NCBI GenBank assembly: GCA_031256115.1
Contig: JAIRRF010000071.1
Span: 1 to 7,300 of the forward strand
Source of the DNA: Treponema sp.
Lineage (GTDB): Bacteria > Spirochaetota > Spirochaetia > Treponematales > Breznakiellaceae
Direction: 5' to 3'
DNA length: 7,300 bases
The notes beneath the pieces are model-generated. The model worked only from the letters and a program-made list of their open reading frames with translations, was not told the DNA's origin and made no database searches. Of the stretch, positions 1 through 5,813 are shown in pieces. The position numbers and the translations under genes were made by a program. Position 1 is the first letter of the stretch. Every line of letters begins with the position of its first letter.

Positions 1-481
1 AGGCCACCCGGGCATCCGCAGAAGTCTCCCCATTAAGCATATCCGTGGACTCATGGACATCTTTGCCCCAGATATGATCAGCCTTGCGGATCTCTACCTT
101 GTCGTCGTTGATGTAGATATAGACCGGCTTTTTTGCGGCCCCTACAACAATAAGTCCGTCGTAACCGGCATATTTAAGTTCCGGCCCCCAGTGGCCGCCG
201 GAGTTGGCGGCGCCGATGGTGCCTGTCAGGGGCGCCTTGGTTACTACCTCGTAGCGGCCGGGGCTGGATGCAAAGGTGCCGGTTAAAGGTCCTGTAATAT
301 AGATGATTTTATTGTCCGGGCTTAAGGGATCGATTTTGGGATTAACTTCATCGCAGTAGATCTTGGTGCCAAGCCCCCGGGCGCCCACAAAATCATTGGC
401 GTCTTTTGTGTTAAGAGGTTCTTTTTTGATTTCTCCGGTTGTTAAATTAATCCGGAGCAATTTTCCTACCCATCCGTTCAT
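1..481 (-). CDS. aor: Aldehyde:ferredoxin oxidoreductase, N-terminal 160 residues (runs off left edge)
   Basis: This is the N-terminal part of a tungsten (or molybdenum) pterin enzyme of the aldehyde:ferredoxin oxidoreductase (AOR) family, which interconverts aldehydes and carboxylic acids using ferredoxin as electron carrier in the cytoplasm. Translating the minus strand from the ATG at 481-479 gives MNGWVGKLLRINLTTGEI, then a FVGARGLGTK block (residues 31-40), GPLTGTFASSPGRYEVVTKA (64-83) and GAANSGGHWGPELKYAGYDG (90-109). These are the characteristic blocks of the AOR N-terminal domain that holds the metallopterin. The start is set by AGGAGG at 494-489, seven bases upstream, and the ATG overlaps the TGA of the upstream ferredoxin gene by four bases, so translation is probably coupled. 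The [4Fe-4S] cysteines and the rest of the protein (typically about 600 residues) lie beyond the window edge. The exact subfamily, aldehyde substrate and choice of W or Mo cannot be told from this part. Confidence 0.93.
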   Translation of the reverse strand, partial: MNGWVGKLLRINLTTGEIKKEPLNTKDANDFVGARGLGTKIYCDEVNPKIDPLSPDNKIIYITGPLTGTFASSPGRYEVVTKAPLTGTIGAANSGGHWGPELKYAGYDGLIVVGAAKKPVYIYINDDKVEIRKADHIWGKDVHESTDMLNGETSADARVA

Positions 482-960
482 TTTGCCGCCTCCTCTGCAC
501 CGAAAACATTTTTAAGGGTCAGGGCTATGGCCTTTTTCCGGCCCAGGCCGTCCTCTTCCTCGGTATAAACCAGACATGCTGCAGGACAGTATTTTGCGCA
601 TCCGGGATCGCCGTCACAGAGTTCGCATTTGACGATTTTCCGGCTTGCCTGGCTGAAGGTAACATTCCCCATAGGGCAGGCGTTTACGCACAACTTGCAT
701 CCAATGCACTTGTTTGGATCGTTTTTTACGGTACCGCACTCGTCCTGGTGCATGGATCCCACTGGACATACTTTGACACAGCAGGCTTCCTCGCACTGAA
801 GGCACATCACCGGTACCGAGATGACCGCCTCTTCATAGTCAATTACCGAAACCGCAGAATTCCGGGGATTAAATTTTTTCCCCCTATTCCATGAACAAAT
901 GAGTTCGCAGGTCCGGCATCCGATACATTTTTCCGGCTTAATCATAAGTTGTTTTGCCAT
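478..960 (-). CDS. Ferredoxin-like electron transfer subunit with four [4Fe-4S] motifs, partner of AOR
   Basis: This is a 160-residue cytoplasmic iron-sulfur protein of the DmsB/HycB/CooF type. The sequence shows 16 cysteines in four motifs: C12-C15-C18-C22, C53-C56-C61-C65 (followed by Pro), C85-C88-C91-C95 (followed by Pro) and C112-C115-C121-C125 (followed by Pro). This pattern fits four [4Fe-4S] clusters in two pseudo-twofold ferredoxin folds. Additional cysteines at 60, 75 and 129 are not part of the motifs. There is no signal peptide or membrane segment. I chose the ATG at 960-958 because AAGGAG lies seven bases upstream; a 14-residue upstream extension would have no ribosome binding site and would run across the terminator hairpin. 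The stop codon overlaps the AOR start by four bases, so I infer that it passes electrons between AOR and another carrier or oxidoreductase. A dedicated function as the AOR electron-transfer subunit is inferred from this context; the four-cluster assignment is read directly. Confidence 0.92.
   Translation of the reverse strand: MAKQLMIKPEKCIGCRTCELICSWNRGKKFNPRNSAVSVIDYEEAVISVPVMCLQCEEACCVKVCPVGSMHQDECGTVKNDPNKCIGCKLCVNACPMGNVTFSQASRKIVKCELCDGDPGCAKYCPAACLVYTEEEDGLGRKKAIALTLKNVFGAEEAAK
489..494 (-). promoter_or_regulatory. Ribosome binding site of the aor gene, inside the ferredoxin gene
   Basis: The minus strand reads AGGAGG seven bases before the ATG at 481. It lies inside the last codons of the ferredoxin gene. 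It confirms the AOR start and, with the 4-base ATGA overlap, supports coupled translation of the two subunits. Confidence 0.8.
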
Positions 961-967
961 TCTCCCA

Positions 968-973
968 CTCCTT
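968..973 (-). promoter_or_regulatory. Ribosome binding site deciding the ferredoxin start
   Basis: The minus strand reads AAGGAG followed by seven bases and ATG at 960. It lies only about ten bases after the T-tract of the leader terminator, so a read-through transcript has its ribosome binding site free downstream of the hairpin. Confidence 0.85.
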
Positions 974-983
974 CGGAAAAATG

Positions 984-1052
984 AAAAAACCCTCGTAAAC
1001 ACTCACCAAACCCTTGCTTTTACGACCACGGTATTGTGAGTGTTTACGAAGG
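984..1052 (-). terminator. Intrinsic terminator in the 5' leader of the ferredoxin-aor operon
   Basis: On the minus strand a perfect 14-bp stem is formed by TCGTAAACACTCAC (1049-1036) and GTGAGTGTTTACGA (1006-993), with a 29-base loop. After one mismatch two more C-G pairs extend the base (1052-1051 with 991-990). The right arm is followed at once by GGG and TTTTTT (989-984). This is a standard Rho-independent terminator for leftward transcription. It sits between the promoter and the first gene rather than after a gene, so it would stop transcripts before the ferredoxin gene unless the stem is prevented from forming. There is no T-tract on the other side, so it is not bidirectional. Confidence 0.85.
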
Positions 1053-1188
1053 CTCCTTTGCAAAACGGCGGGCGGCCGGATTACTCCTGCCGCCTATCGA
1101 CCCCTTCTCCGAGCTATGTTCCCGTAAAACCGGAACAAAAGCTTACGCAGGAGTGGTTCGGAGCTGGCTTTACATCTTTCCAGGACAT

Positions 1189-1217
1189 AGTATATCATTG
1201 GCAGCTTTTTTTGTCAA
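1189..1217 (-). promoter_or_regulatory. Near-consensus sigma70-type promoter for the ferredoxin-aor operon
   Basis: The minus strand carries a perfect -35 box TTGACA (1217-1212), a 17-base spacer, and the -10 box TATACT (1194-1189). TG at the extended -10 position gives TGATATACT. The transcript would start near 1182. Box quality and spacing are close to ideal, which fits a strong promoter held in check by the downstream leader terminator. Confidence 0.85.
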
Positions 1218-1238
1218 AAAAATGTTTAAAAAATGTTT
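1217..1238 (-). repeat. Perfect tandem 11-bp A/T repeat abutting the -35 box (UP-element-like)
   Basis: On the plus strand AAAAAATGTTT occurs twice back to back (1217-1227 and 1228-1238), flanked by further A and T runs. Read on the minus strand, the block ends at the -35 box and resembles an RNA polymerase alpha-subunit UP element. The 11-bp period is about one helical turn, so the A-tracts are phased and the DNA is probably bent. It could instead be a binding site for a dimeric regulator. Confidence 0.6.
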
Positions 1239-1341
1239 TTTTATTGTATGCGAGGGGTTTAATACCTTCTGCCTGCTGCACACCTGCTTGCAGGCGAGCT
1301 TCAGGGCGGAGTTATAAATTATACCGATAATAACAAAAAGC
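1239..1341 (+). other. Upstream region of the sensor kinase gene; no clear promoter
   Basis: About 100 bases between the leftward promoter and the kinase start hold no recognisable gene. They contain an inverted repeat, GCCTGC (1271-1276) with GCAGGC (1290-1295), which includes the palindrome CCTGCTTGCAGG (1283-1294) and could be an operator. A TATAAA (1313-1318) with TTGCAG (1288-1293) is spaced by 19 bases, and TAATAC (1260-1265) has no good -35 box. Neither is a convincing promoter. No strong ribosome binding site precedes the ATG at 1342. Confidence 0.35.
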
Positions 1342-4300
1342 ATGAAGTTTTTAAAACAAATCGAATCGACCGTCGGACAATTTCTGACTAAAAGAGGCTT
1401 CAATACCAGGACCAAACTTATCCTGATTTTTGTAATTATTAAGGTTATTCCTCTTTTATTGCTTACCTTTATTGCCTGGGGACAGTTCCGGCATCTGGTA
1501 AAAGAACTGGAAAACCGGGCCGGGGAATTAAAAAGCAAGGCCAACGAAGCCCTGGCTAATATGGGCCATATTGCGGTAGAAGACTCTGTTTCGGCCCTGG
1601 ATAATTCAGCGATCAGGGAGCTTGAACGGGCCAGTACGGACATAGCAAAAAAAATTGCGGATTTTCTTTACCAGCGGGACGATGACATTCTTTATGCGGC
1701 GGATCTTGAGCCGGACGGAGCCGTATACCGGCATTTTCTGAACCATAAAAAAAGTGTTTTGATTAAGCAGCGGAAATGGATTCTGGCTCCGGACGGAAAT
1801 TCCTGGATTTCGGAGGAAGATCTTTCCATCGGAGCATATTCTCCCTCCACCAACAGCGAAAATGAAACCAATTACCGTAACCGGCCGCAGGAACTTTGGA
1901 AAACCGAAGAACGGCCCCTCTATCTGGAGATGAGCTACCTGGACCCGGCGGGAAATGAAATTATTAAAGTTACTACTTCGGATCAAATGGACAGCCAAAG
2001 GAAAAACGTATCCGACAGGCATAATACCTATATCAGGGCGGAAACCTATTTTGCGGAACTCCGGAATTTGGGGCCCGGTGAAATCTATGTTTCAGATGTA
2101 ATTGGAGCCTATGTCCGTTCCCGTTTAATTGGCATGTATACTCCAAAAAATGCCGCACTGCGGGGTCTGGATTTTAATCCCCGGGAAGAGGCATATGCGG
2201 GAATGGAAAATCCCGTGGGCAGGCGTTTTAAAGGCATTATCCGCTGGGCTGCACCGGTGGTACGTAACGGGATCAAAACCGGCTATGTAACACTGGCGCT
2301 GGATCATGATCATATCATGGAATTTGTGGATCACATAACACCTATGGAAGAACGTTATGTGGAAATGCCCAGCGCCTTCGAAGGAAACTATGCATTTATC
2401 TGGGACTATCAATGCCGCAGTATCGCCCATCCCCGGCATCATTCCATTGTGGGTTTTAATCCCGAGACCGGGGAGCCGGAAGTACCCTGGCTGGAGGACC
2501 GGATATACAATGACTGGCAGGAATCGGGACTGTCCTATGTTGAATTCATAAAGGATGTACCCGTCTTCCATGCCCAATCCCGGGACAAAAGGCCGTCCAG
2601 GGAACTTACCGTCCAGGGTCTTGTCGGTCTTGATGGCCGTTACCTGAATAACGCTCCCCAGTGTACTGGCTGGTTTGACCTGACCAAGGAAGGAGGTTCC
2701 GGTTCCTTTCTTATACTCTGGAGCGGTATCTGGAAACCCAATACGGCAGCCGCAATTCCCTATTATACCGGCAGTTACGGTAAAACCAGACGGGGTTTCG
2801 GTTTTGTGGCTATCGGAGCGGGTATGGAGGATTTTCACCGTCCCGCCAGAGAAACAGAAGAAAAAATAGTACAAATTATCGAAACCACAAACCTGGACCT
2901 AAGCATGATGGCTTTGGAAACCAGCAGTATGATTTCTACCAGCCTTGTTGAAACCACCGGCATGCTGTGGTTTTCAGCGGGGATCATGATTACCCTGGTG
3001 GTACTGGCTGCTATCTGGATTGCTTCTGTTTTTTCTTCCGGTATTACCGATTTAATCTCCGGTATTTTCCGGTTCCGCGCCGGGGAACGGCATTTTAGGT
3101 TTAACTCGCAGACCAAAAACGAGATTGGAACCCTGGCGGATTCCTTTGATGAAATGGCGGACAGCCTGGTTGAAGCCGACAGGGGGCCGTTATTAATCAC
3201 TAACATGGATTTACGAATTATATATATCAATGACGCCGCCCTTGCATTATTGGAGAATAGCCTGGAAAACATCCTGGAAAAACCCTATTTCGATATCAGT
3301 ATATACCCTGCCAATACTGAATACGATCCCATAATGGCTTTGCACAGGGGTAGCGAAACCCAGGTTTTATACAATTCTGATTCGAACAGCTATTTCAAGG
3401 GTGAAGCAAGCTACCTGACCGACAGGGACGGCAGAAAAATCGGTTATATTATCACTTCCAATAACGTTAGCGAACTGATGGAACAACAGAAGGCTCTGGA
3501 AAAAGCTACCCGGGAAGCAAATCTGGCCAATGAACATAAGGGAATATTCCTGGCCCGGATGAGCCACGAAATCCGGACTCCCATGAATGTCGTTATCGGC
3601 ATGACCGGGATTGCCAAGAAAAAACTACTTGCCAAAGACGTTAACATAAACGAAGTTCTGGACCATATCGGCCACATAGAAAATTCTTCCCAGCACCTTC
3701 TGGGCCTTTTAAACGACATCCTTGACATCTCAAAAATCGAAGCGGGAAAAATAGAACTTGTCATGGAAGAAATGGATTTGATGGAACTTGCCCAAACTGT
3801 GGCAATGATAATCCAGCCCCGCTGCGAAGAAGGAAGAATTGCCCTTGAAACCTGTTTTGAACTTCCCCCGGACATGTTCTACCTTGGCGACGCCCTCCGC
3901 TTACGGCAGGTATTGCTGAACCTTCTGGGCAATGCGGTAAAATTTACCCCGCAAAACGGAAAAGTAACCTTTTCCATCAGCCATAAGGAAAAAACAAACG
4001 GAAAAGCATTAATTGATTTTTCGATCCGTGATACGGGTATCGGCATTGCCGAGGATGTCCTGGCCAATCTTTTTTCGCCCTTTGAGCAGGCAGATAATTT
4101 GATAACCCGAAAGTACGGCGGTACCGGCCTGGGGCTTTCCATTAGCCGGAACATTGTACGGCTCTTTGGCAGTGATATTGCGGTAAAAAGCAAAACGGGA
4201 GAGGGAAGCGAATTTAGTTTTTGCCTGGAATTACAGGAAACCTGGGCAAAAATAACCAGGGATGTTCGTTTCGAGGATGTAAGCGGCCGCCTTAAGGGAA

Positions 4301-4677
4301 AACGGGCGCTTCTGGTAGATGATGTCAGAATTAACCGCACTTTGGTTTACAACATTATGGAAAGCACCGGCATAAAGATAGACGAAGCCGTAGACGGAGC
4401 CGCCGCGGTAAGGATTTTTTCCGAATCTCCGTTGCATAGCTATGACATTATCTACATGGATATTCAAATGCCGGTAATAAACGGCTATGAAGCAGCAAAG
4501 ACAATCCGGGCACTGAATCGGGAGGATGCAAAAACCGTACCCATCGTAGCCCTTACTGCCCTAGCTTTTAAGGAAGATATAGATAAGTCCCTTGCCAGTG
4601 GTATGAATTTCCATCTGGCCAAACCGCTGAATATTGATAAGATGATGGAAATAACCTATAAATTACTGGGAATTTAA
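1342..4677 (+). CDS. Membrane-bound hybrid sensor histidine kinase with large Cache-like sensor, PAS-like and receiver domains
   Basis: This 1111-residue inner-membrane signal transducer autophosphorylates on histidine and passes phosphate to its own receiver domain. Domains in order: membrane segment at about 25-47; extracytoplasmic region at about 48-540 with Cache-like stretches (around 192-212, 301-325 and 350-371, the last with IAHPRHHS); second membrane segment at 541-563; HAMP at about 564-612; PAS-like domain at about 615-712; short helical linker; HisKA with phosphoacceptor H742 in SHEIRTPMN; HATPase with N-box residues N860 and N864, DTGIG at 897-901 and GGTGLGL at 926-932; receiver at about 987-1108 with D993/D994, phosphorylatable D1040 in YMDIQMP, T1072 and K1094. 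All catalytic residues are present, so it should be active. No output domain or cognate regulator is encoded beside it in the window. The start has only a weak A-rich upstream stretch but places the first membrane helix properly. The ligand is unknown. The domain order is read directly; the Cache assignment is moderately sure. Confidence 0.93.
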   Translation: MKFLKQIESTVGQFLTKRGFNTRTKLILIFVIIKVIPLLLLTFIAWGQFRHLVKELENRAGELKSKANEALANMGHIAVEDSVSALDNSAIRELERASTDIAKKIADFLYQRDDDILYAADLEPDGAVYRHFLNHKKSVLIKQRKWILAPDGNSWISEEDLSIGAYSPSTNSENETNYRNRPQELWKTEERPLYLEMSYLDPAGNEIIKVTTSDQMDSQRKNVSDRHNTYIRAETYFAELRNLGPGEIYVSDVIGAYVRSRLIGMYTPKNAALRGLDFNPREEAYAGMENPVGRRFKGIIRWAAPVVRNGIKTGYVTLALDHDHIMEFVDHITPMEERYVEMPSAFEGNYAFIWDYQCRSIAHPRHHSIVGFNPETGEPEVPWLEDRIYNDWQESGLSYVEFIKDVPVFHAQSRDKRPSRELTVQGLVGLDGRYLNNAPQCTGWFDLTKEGGSGSFLILWSGIWKPNTAAAIPYYTGSYGKTRRGFGFVAIGAGMEDFHRPARETEEKIVQIIETTNLDLSMMALETSSMISTSLVETTGMLWFSAGIMITLVVLAAIWIASVFSSGITDLISGIFRFRAGERHFRFNSQTKNEIGTLADSFDEMADSLVEADRGPLLITNMDLRIIYINDAALALLENSLENILEKPYFDISIYPANTEYDPIMALHRGSETQVLYNSDSNSYFKGEASYLTDRDGRKIGYIITSNNVSELMEQQKALEKATREANLANEHKGIFLARMSHEIRTPMNVVIGMTGIAKKKLLAKDVNINEVLDHIGHIENSSQHLLGLLNDILDISKIEAGKIELVMEEMDLMELAQTVAMIIQPRCEEGRIALETCFELPPDMFYLGDALRLRQVLLNLLGNAVKFTPQNGKVTFSISHKEKTNGKALIDFSIRDTGIGIAEDVLANLFSPFEQADNLITRKYGGTGLGLSISRNIVRLFGSDIAVKSKTGEGSEFSFCLELQETWAKITRDVRFEDVSGRLKGKRALLVDDVRINRTLVYNIMESTGIKIDEAVDGAAAVRIFSESPLHSYDIIYMDIQMPVINGYEAAKTIRALNREDAKTVPIVALTALAFKEDIDKSLASGMNFHLAKPLNIDKMMEITYKLLGI

Positions 4678-4701
4678 ATTCGCGGAAGATATATGAACTA
4701 A

Positions 4702-4791
4702 ATGGGGCTGTCCGAACAAGTTTTTCTATAGACCAAGGGTCTGACTTTTCGGACGCCGCCTTTATGGTGTCGCAGACTTTCAAAACCCCAT
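4702..4791. repeat. Nested inverted repeats in the gap between kinase and dehydrogenase operon (possible small dispersed element)
   Basis: The gap of 167 bp contains no gene. ATGGGG (4702-4707) and CCCCAT (4786-4791) enclose GTCCGAA (4710-4716) with TTCGGAC (4748-4754) and, inside that, AGACC (4730-4734) with GGTCT (4738-4742). A competing hairpin is GACGCC (4752-4757) with GGTGTC (4766-4771), including one G-T pair. GTCTG (4739-4743) can also pair with CAGAC (4773-4777). The outer ends resemble terminal inverted repeats of a tiny mobile or repetitive element, but I see no clear target-site duplication. The inner hairpin followed by CTTTT could act as a weak terminator for the kinase gene. 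Confidence 0.45.
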
Positions 4792-4796
4792 AAAAA

Positions 4797-4805
4797 TGGT
4801 ATACT
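4797..4805 (+). promoter_or_regulatory. Extended -10 promoter for the 2-oxo acid dehydrogenase operon
   Basis: TGGTATACT gives an extended -10 element (TGn TATACT), the same pattern as the -10 of the divergent ferredoxin-aor promoter. A -35 match is poor (TTTCAA at 4778-4783, 16-base spacing), which is common for extended -10 promoters. Transcription would begin near 4812, about 33 bases before the first gene. It lies just downstream of the inverted repeats, so the operon can be expressed independently of the kinase gene. Confidence 0.55.
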
Positions 4806-4844
4806 ATAAGTCAGAGGACGGCTTGTTTATATAAGGAATCGGTA

Positions 4845-5804
4845 ATGACGCAAAATAATGAACAAAATGAACCTATTTCTTTCTCCTGTGTACGCGTTTC
4901 TCCACGGGCGCGCAGACTGGCGCAAAACGAAGCTCTGTCCCTAATGGCGCCGATGCTTGCCGGTACCGGTCCCGGCGGCAGAATTATTGAACGGGATGTG
5001 ATGGCGGCTCTGACAAAGAGGCCCGCTTTAACGGCGGCGGCAAAGGCTGTGGGATTTACCTTAGCATGCGGCCAGGCTGCCGGTTCAGGCATCGGTGGAC
5101 GGGTTACTCTGGAAGATTTAACAAAAATGCCTGTTAAGGGTATTGATAATGCCATTTCCGGCCGAACGCCTGAATCTTTGGCGGGTTACGCCCACCATAC
5201 GCTAAATGCCTCAGCGCCGGTTACAAAACTTCAGGAAATCTGTTCAGCCATAAAAGCATCGGAAGATTTATCAGAGAAACTCGGTCTGGCAAAAATATCA
5301 ATGAATGATATTATCCTTTTTATAGTATCCCGGCTTCTTCTCCGCTATCCATTGGTTTTTGAACAGGCAGATCCGGGAATTGCGGTAGATACACCCCAGG
5401 GTTTTATGACGCCTGTAATACATAATGCCGGGCAACTTTCGCCGATGCAAATATCCGCCGAGGCAAAGCGGCTCTCTTCTGCCTGTCGGGAAGGATCGAT
5501 CAAACCGGAGGAACTTTCAGGATCTGCTTTTTCGGTTGTGGATTTGGGCAATCAGGGCATTACCGGTTTTGCGCCGGTACTTAACAGGTATGAAGCGGTT
5601 GTTCTTGGTGTTTACGGCATAGAAATGAAACCCATCGCTCCTCCTCCGGCGGACGAATATAAAAGCAATGTCCGTTTTGAACCGCATATTGGTTTTAATC
5701 TGACAATTAACAATCAATTGGTTGACAGTGCGGCGGCAGCGCGCTTCCTTAAAGCCTTGTGTAACGCAGTGGCGGATATCGATCTATTTTTAGCAGCAAG
5801 GTAA
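4845..5804 (+). CDS. E2-like protein of a 2-oxo acid dehydrogenase complex: no lipoyl domain, two E3-binding domains, catalytic His lost
   Basis: This 319-residue protein is built like a dihydrolipoamide acyltransferase (E2) but lacks parts needed for catalysis. Residues 18-56 form a peripheral subunit-binding domain (VSPRARRLA, then GTGPGGRI and RDVMAAL) that docks E3. Residues 60-93 look like a second, weaker copy (AAAKAVGFTL, then GSGIGGRVTLEDL). Residues of about 95-319 match the E2 acyltransferase core, with MNDIILF, GFMTPVIHNAGQLS, SAFSVVDLGNQG and ARFLKAL at the usual places. The core signature DHRxxDG reads NNQLVDS (289-295): the catalytic His is Asn290, the first Asp and Arg are also replaced, and only Asp294 remains. 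There is no lipoyl domain before the first binding domain, and normal E2 proteins of about 400-450 residues have one. AAGGA seven bases upstream supports the ATG, and no lipoyl-like coding is visible upstream. E3 follows after nine bases. I infer a scaffold or E3-binding role like eukaryotic protein X rather than acyl transfer. Confidence 0.88.
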   Translation: MTQNNEQNEPISFSCVRVSPRARRLAQNEALSLMAPMLAGTGPGGRIIERDVMAALTKRPALTAAAKAVGFTLACGQAAGSGIGGRVTLEDLTKMPVKGIDNAISGRTPESLAGYAHHTLNASAPVTKLQEICSAIKASEDLSEKLGLAKISMNDIILFIVSRLLLRYPLVFEQADPGIAVDTPQGFMTPVIHNAGQLSPMQISAEAKRLSSACREGSIKPEELSGSAFSVVDLGNQGITGFAPVLNRYEAVVLGVYGIEMKPIAPPPADEYKSNVRFEPHIGFNLTINNQLVDSAAAARFLKALCNAVADIDLFLAAR

Positions 5805-5813
5805 GGAGTAATA

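Larger units (their letters stand above)
961..1182 (-). promoter_or_regulatory. Structured 5' leader of about 220 nt (candidate riboswitch or attenuator) upstream of ferredoxin-aor
   Basis: The stretch from the expected transcription start (about 1182) to the ferredoxin ATG has no convincing gene but is dense in complementary segments. In minus-strand order these are: CTCCGA (1163-1158) pairing with TCGGAG (1112-1107); ACTCCTGC (1154-1147) pairing with GCAGGAGT (1090-1083); GTTCC (1136-1132) pairing with GGAAC (1122-1118), with TTTTACG in its loop; GGCGGC (1094-1089) pairing with GCCGCC (1076-1071); then the terminator hairpin. The first two helices cross, so they form a pseudoknot or exclude each other. 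The second and fourth share bases and exclude each other. The loop TTTTACG (1129-1123) is complementary to CGTAAAA in the terminator loop (1024-1018) and, over six bases, to the left terminator arm (CGTAAA, 1048-1043). I could not match the segment to a known riboswitch. A cofactor-sensing (Moco/Wco type) leader would suit an AOR operon but is only an inference. Confidence 0.65.

Noticed and set aside
53..286. Plus-strand open frame opposite the aor gene
   Set aside because: The opposite strand encodes unmistakable AOR motifs over the same bases; this frame is a shadow.
961..1002. A 14-residue N-terminal extension of the ferredoxin (upstream ATG at 1002)
   Set aside because: It would begin inside the terminator stem without a ribosome binding site, while the internal ATG at 960 has AAGGAG at ideal spacing and gives the normal N-terminus of the family.
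961..1182. T-box or a confidently named riboswitch class in the leader
   Set aside because: I see no T-box AGGGUGGNACCGCG-like sequence and could not align the segment to a remembered riboswitch consensus. A Moco/Wco riboswitch remains only a context-based possibility.
1036..1330. Two overlapping plus-strand open frames of 93 and 96 codons upstream of the kinase
   Set aside because: They run through the leader, the promoter and the A/T repeats of the leftward operon, have no ribosome binding site, and their translations show no domain-like pattern.
2125..2874. 249-codon minus-strand open frame inside the kinase gene
   Set aside because: It is antisense to the conserved sensor region of the kinase, has no ribosome binding site, and its translation is low in recognisable features.
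4678..4844. A lost N-terminal lipoyl domain of the E2-like protein in the upstream gap (frameshift)
   Set aside because: The gap is only 167 bp, contains inverted repeats and a promoter, has no lipoyl-domain-like Asp-Lys motif in any frame that I can see, and the annotated ATG has its own good ribosome binding site.
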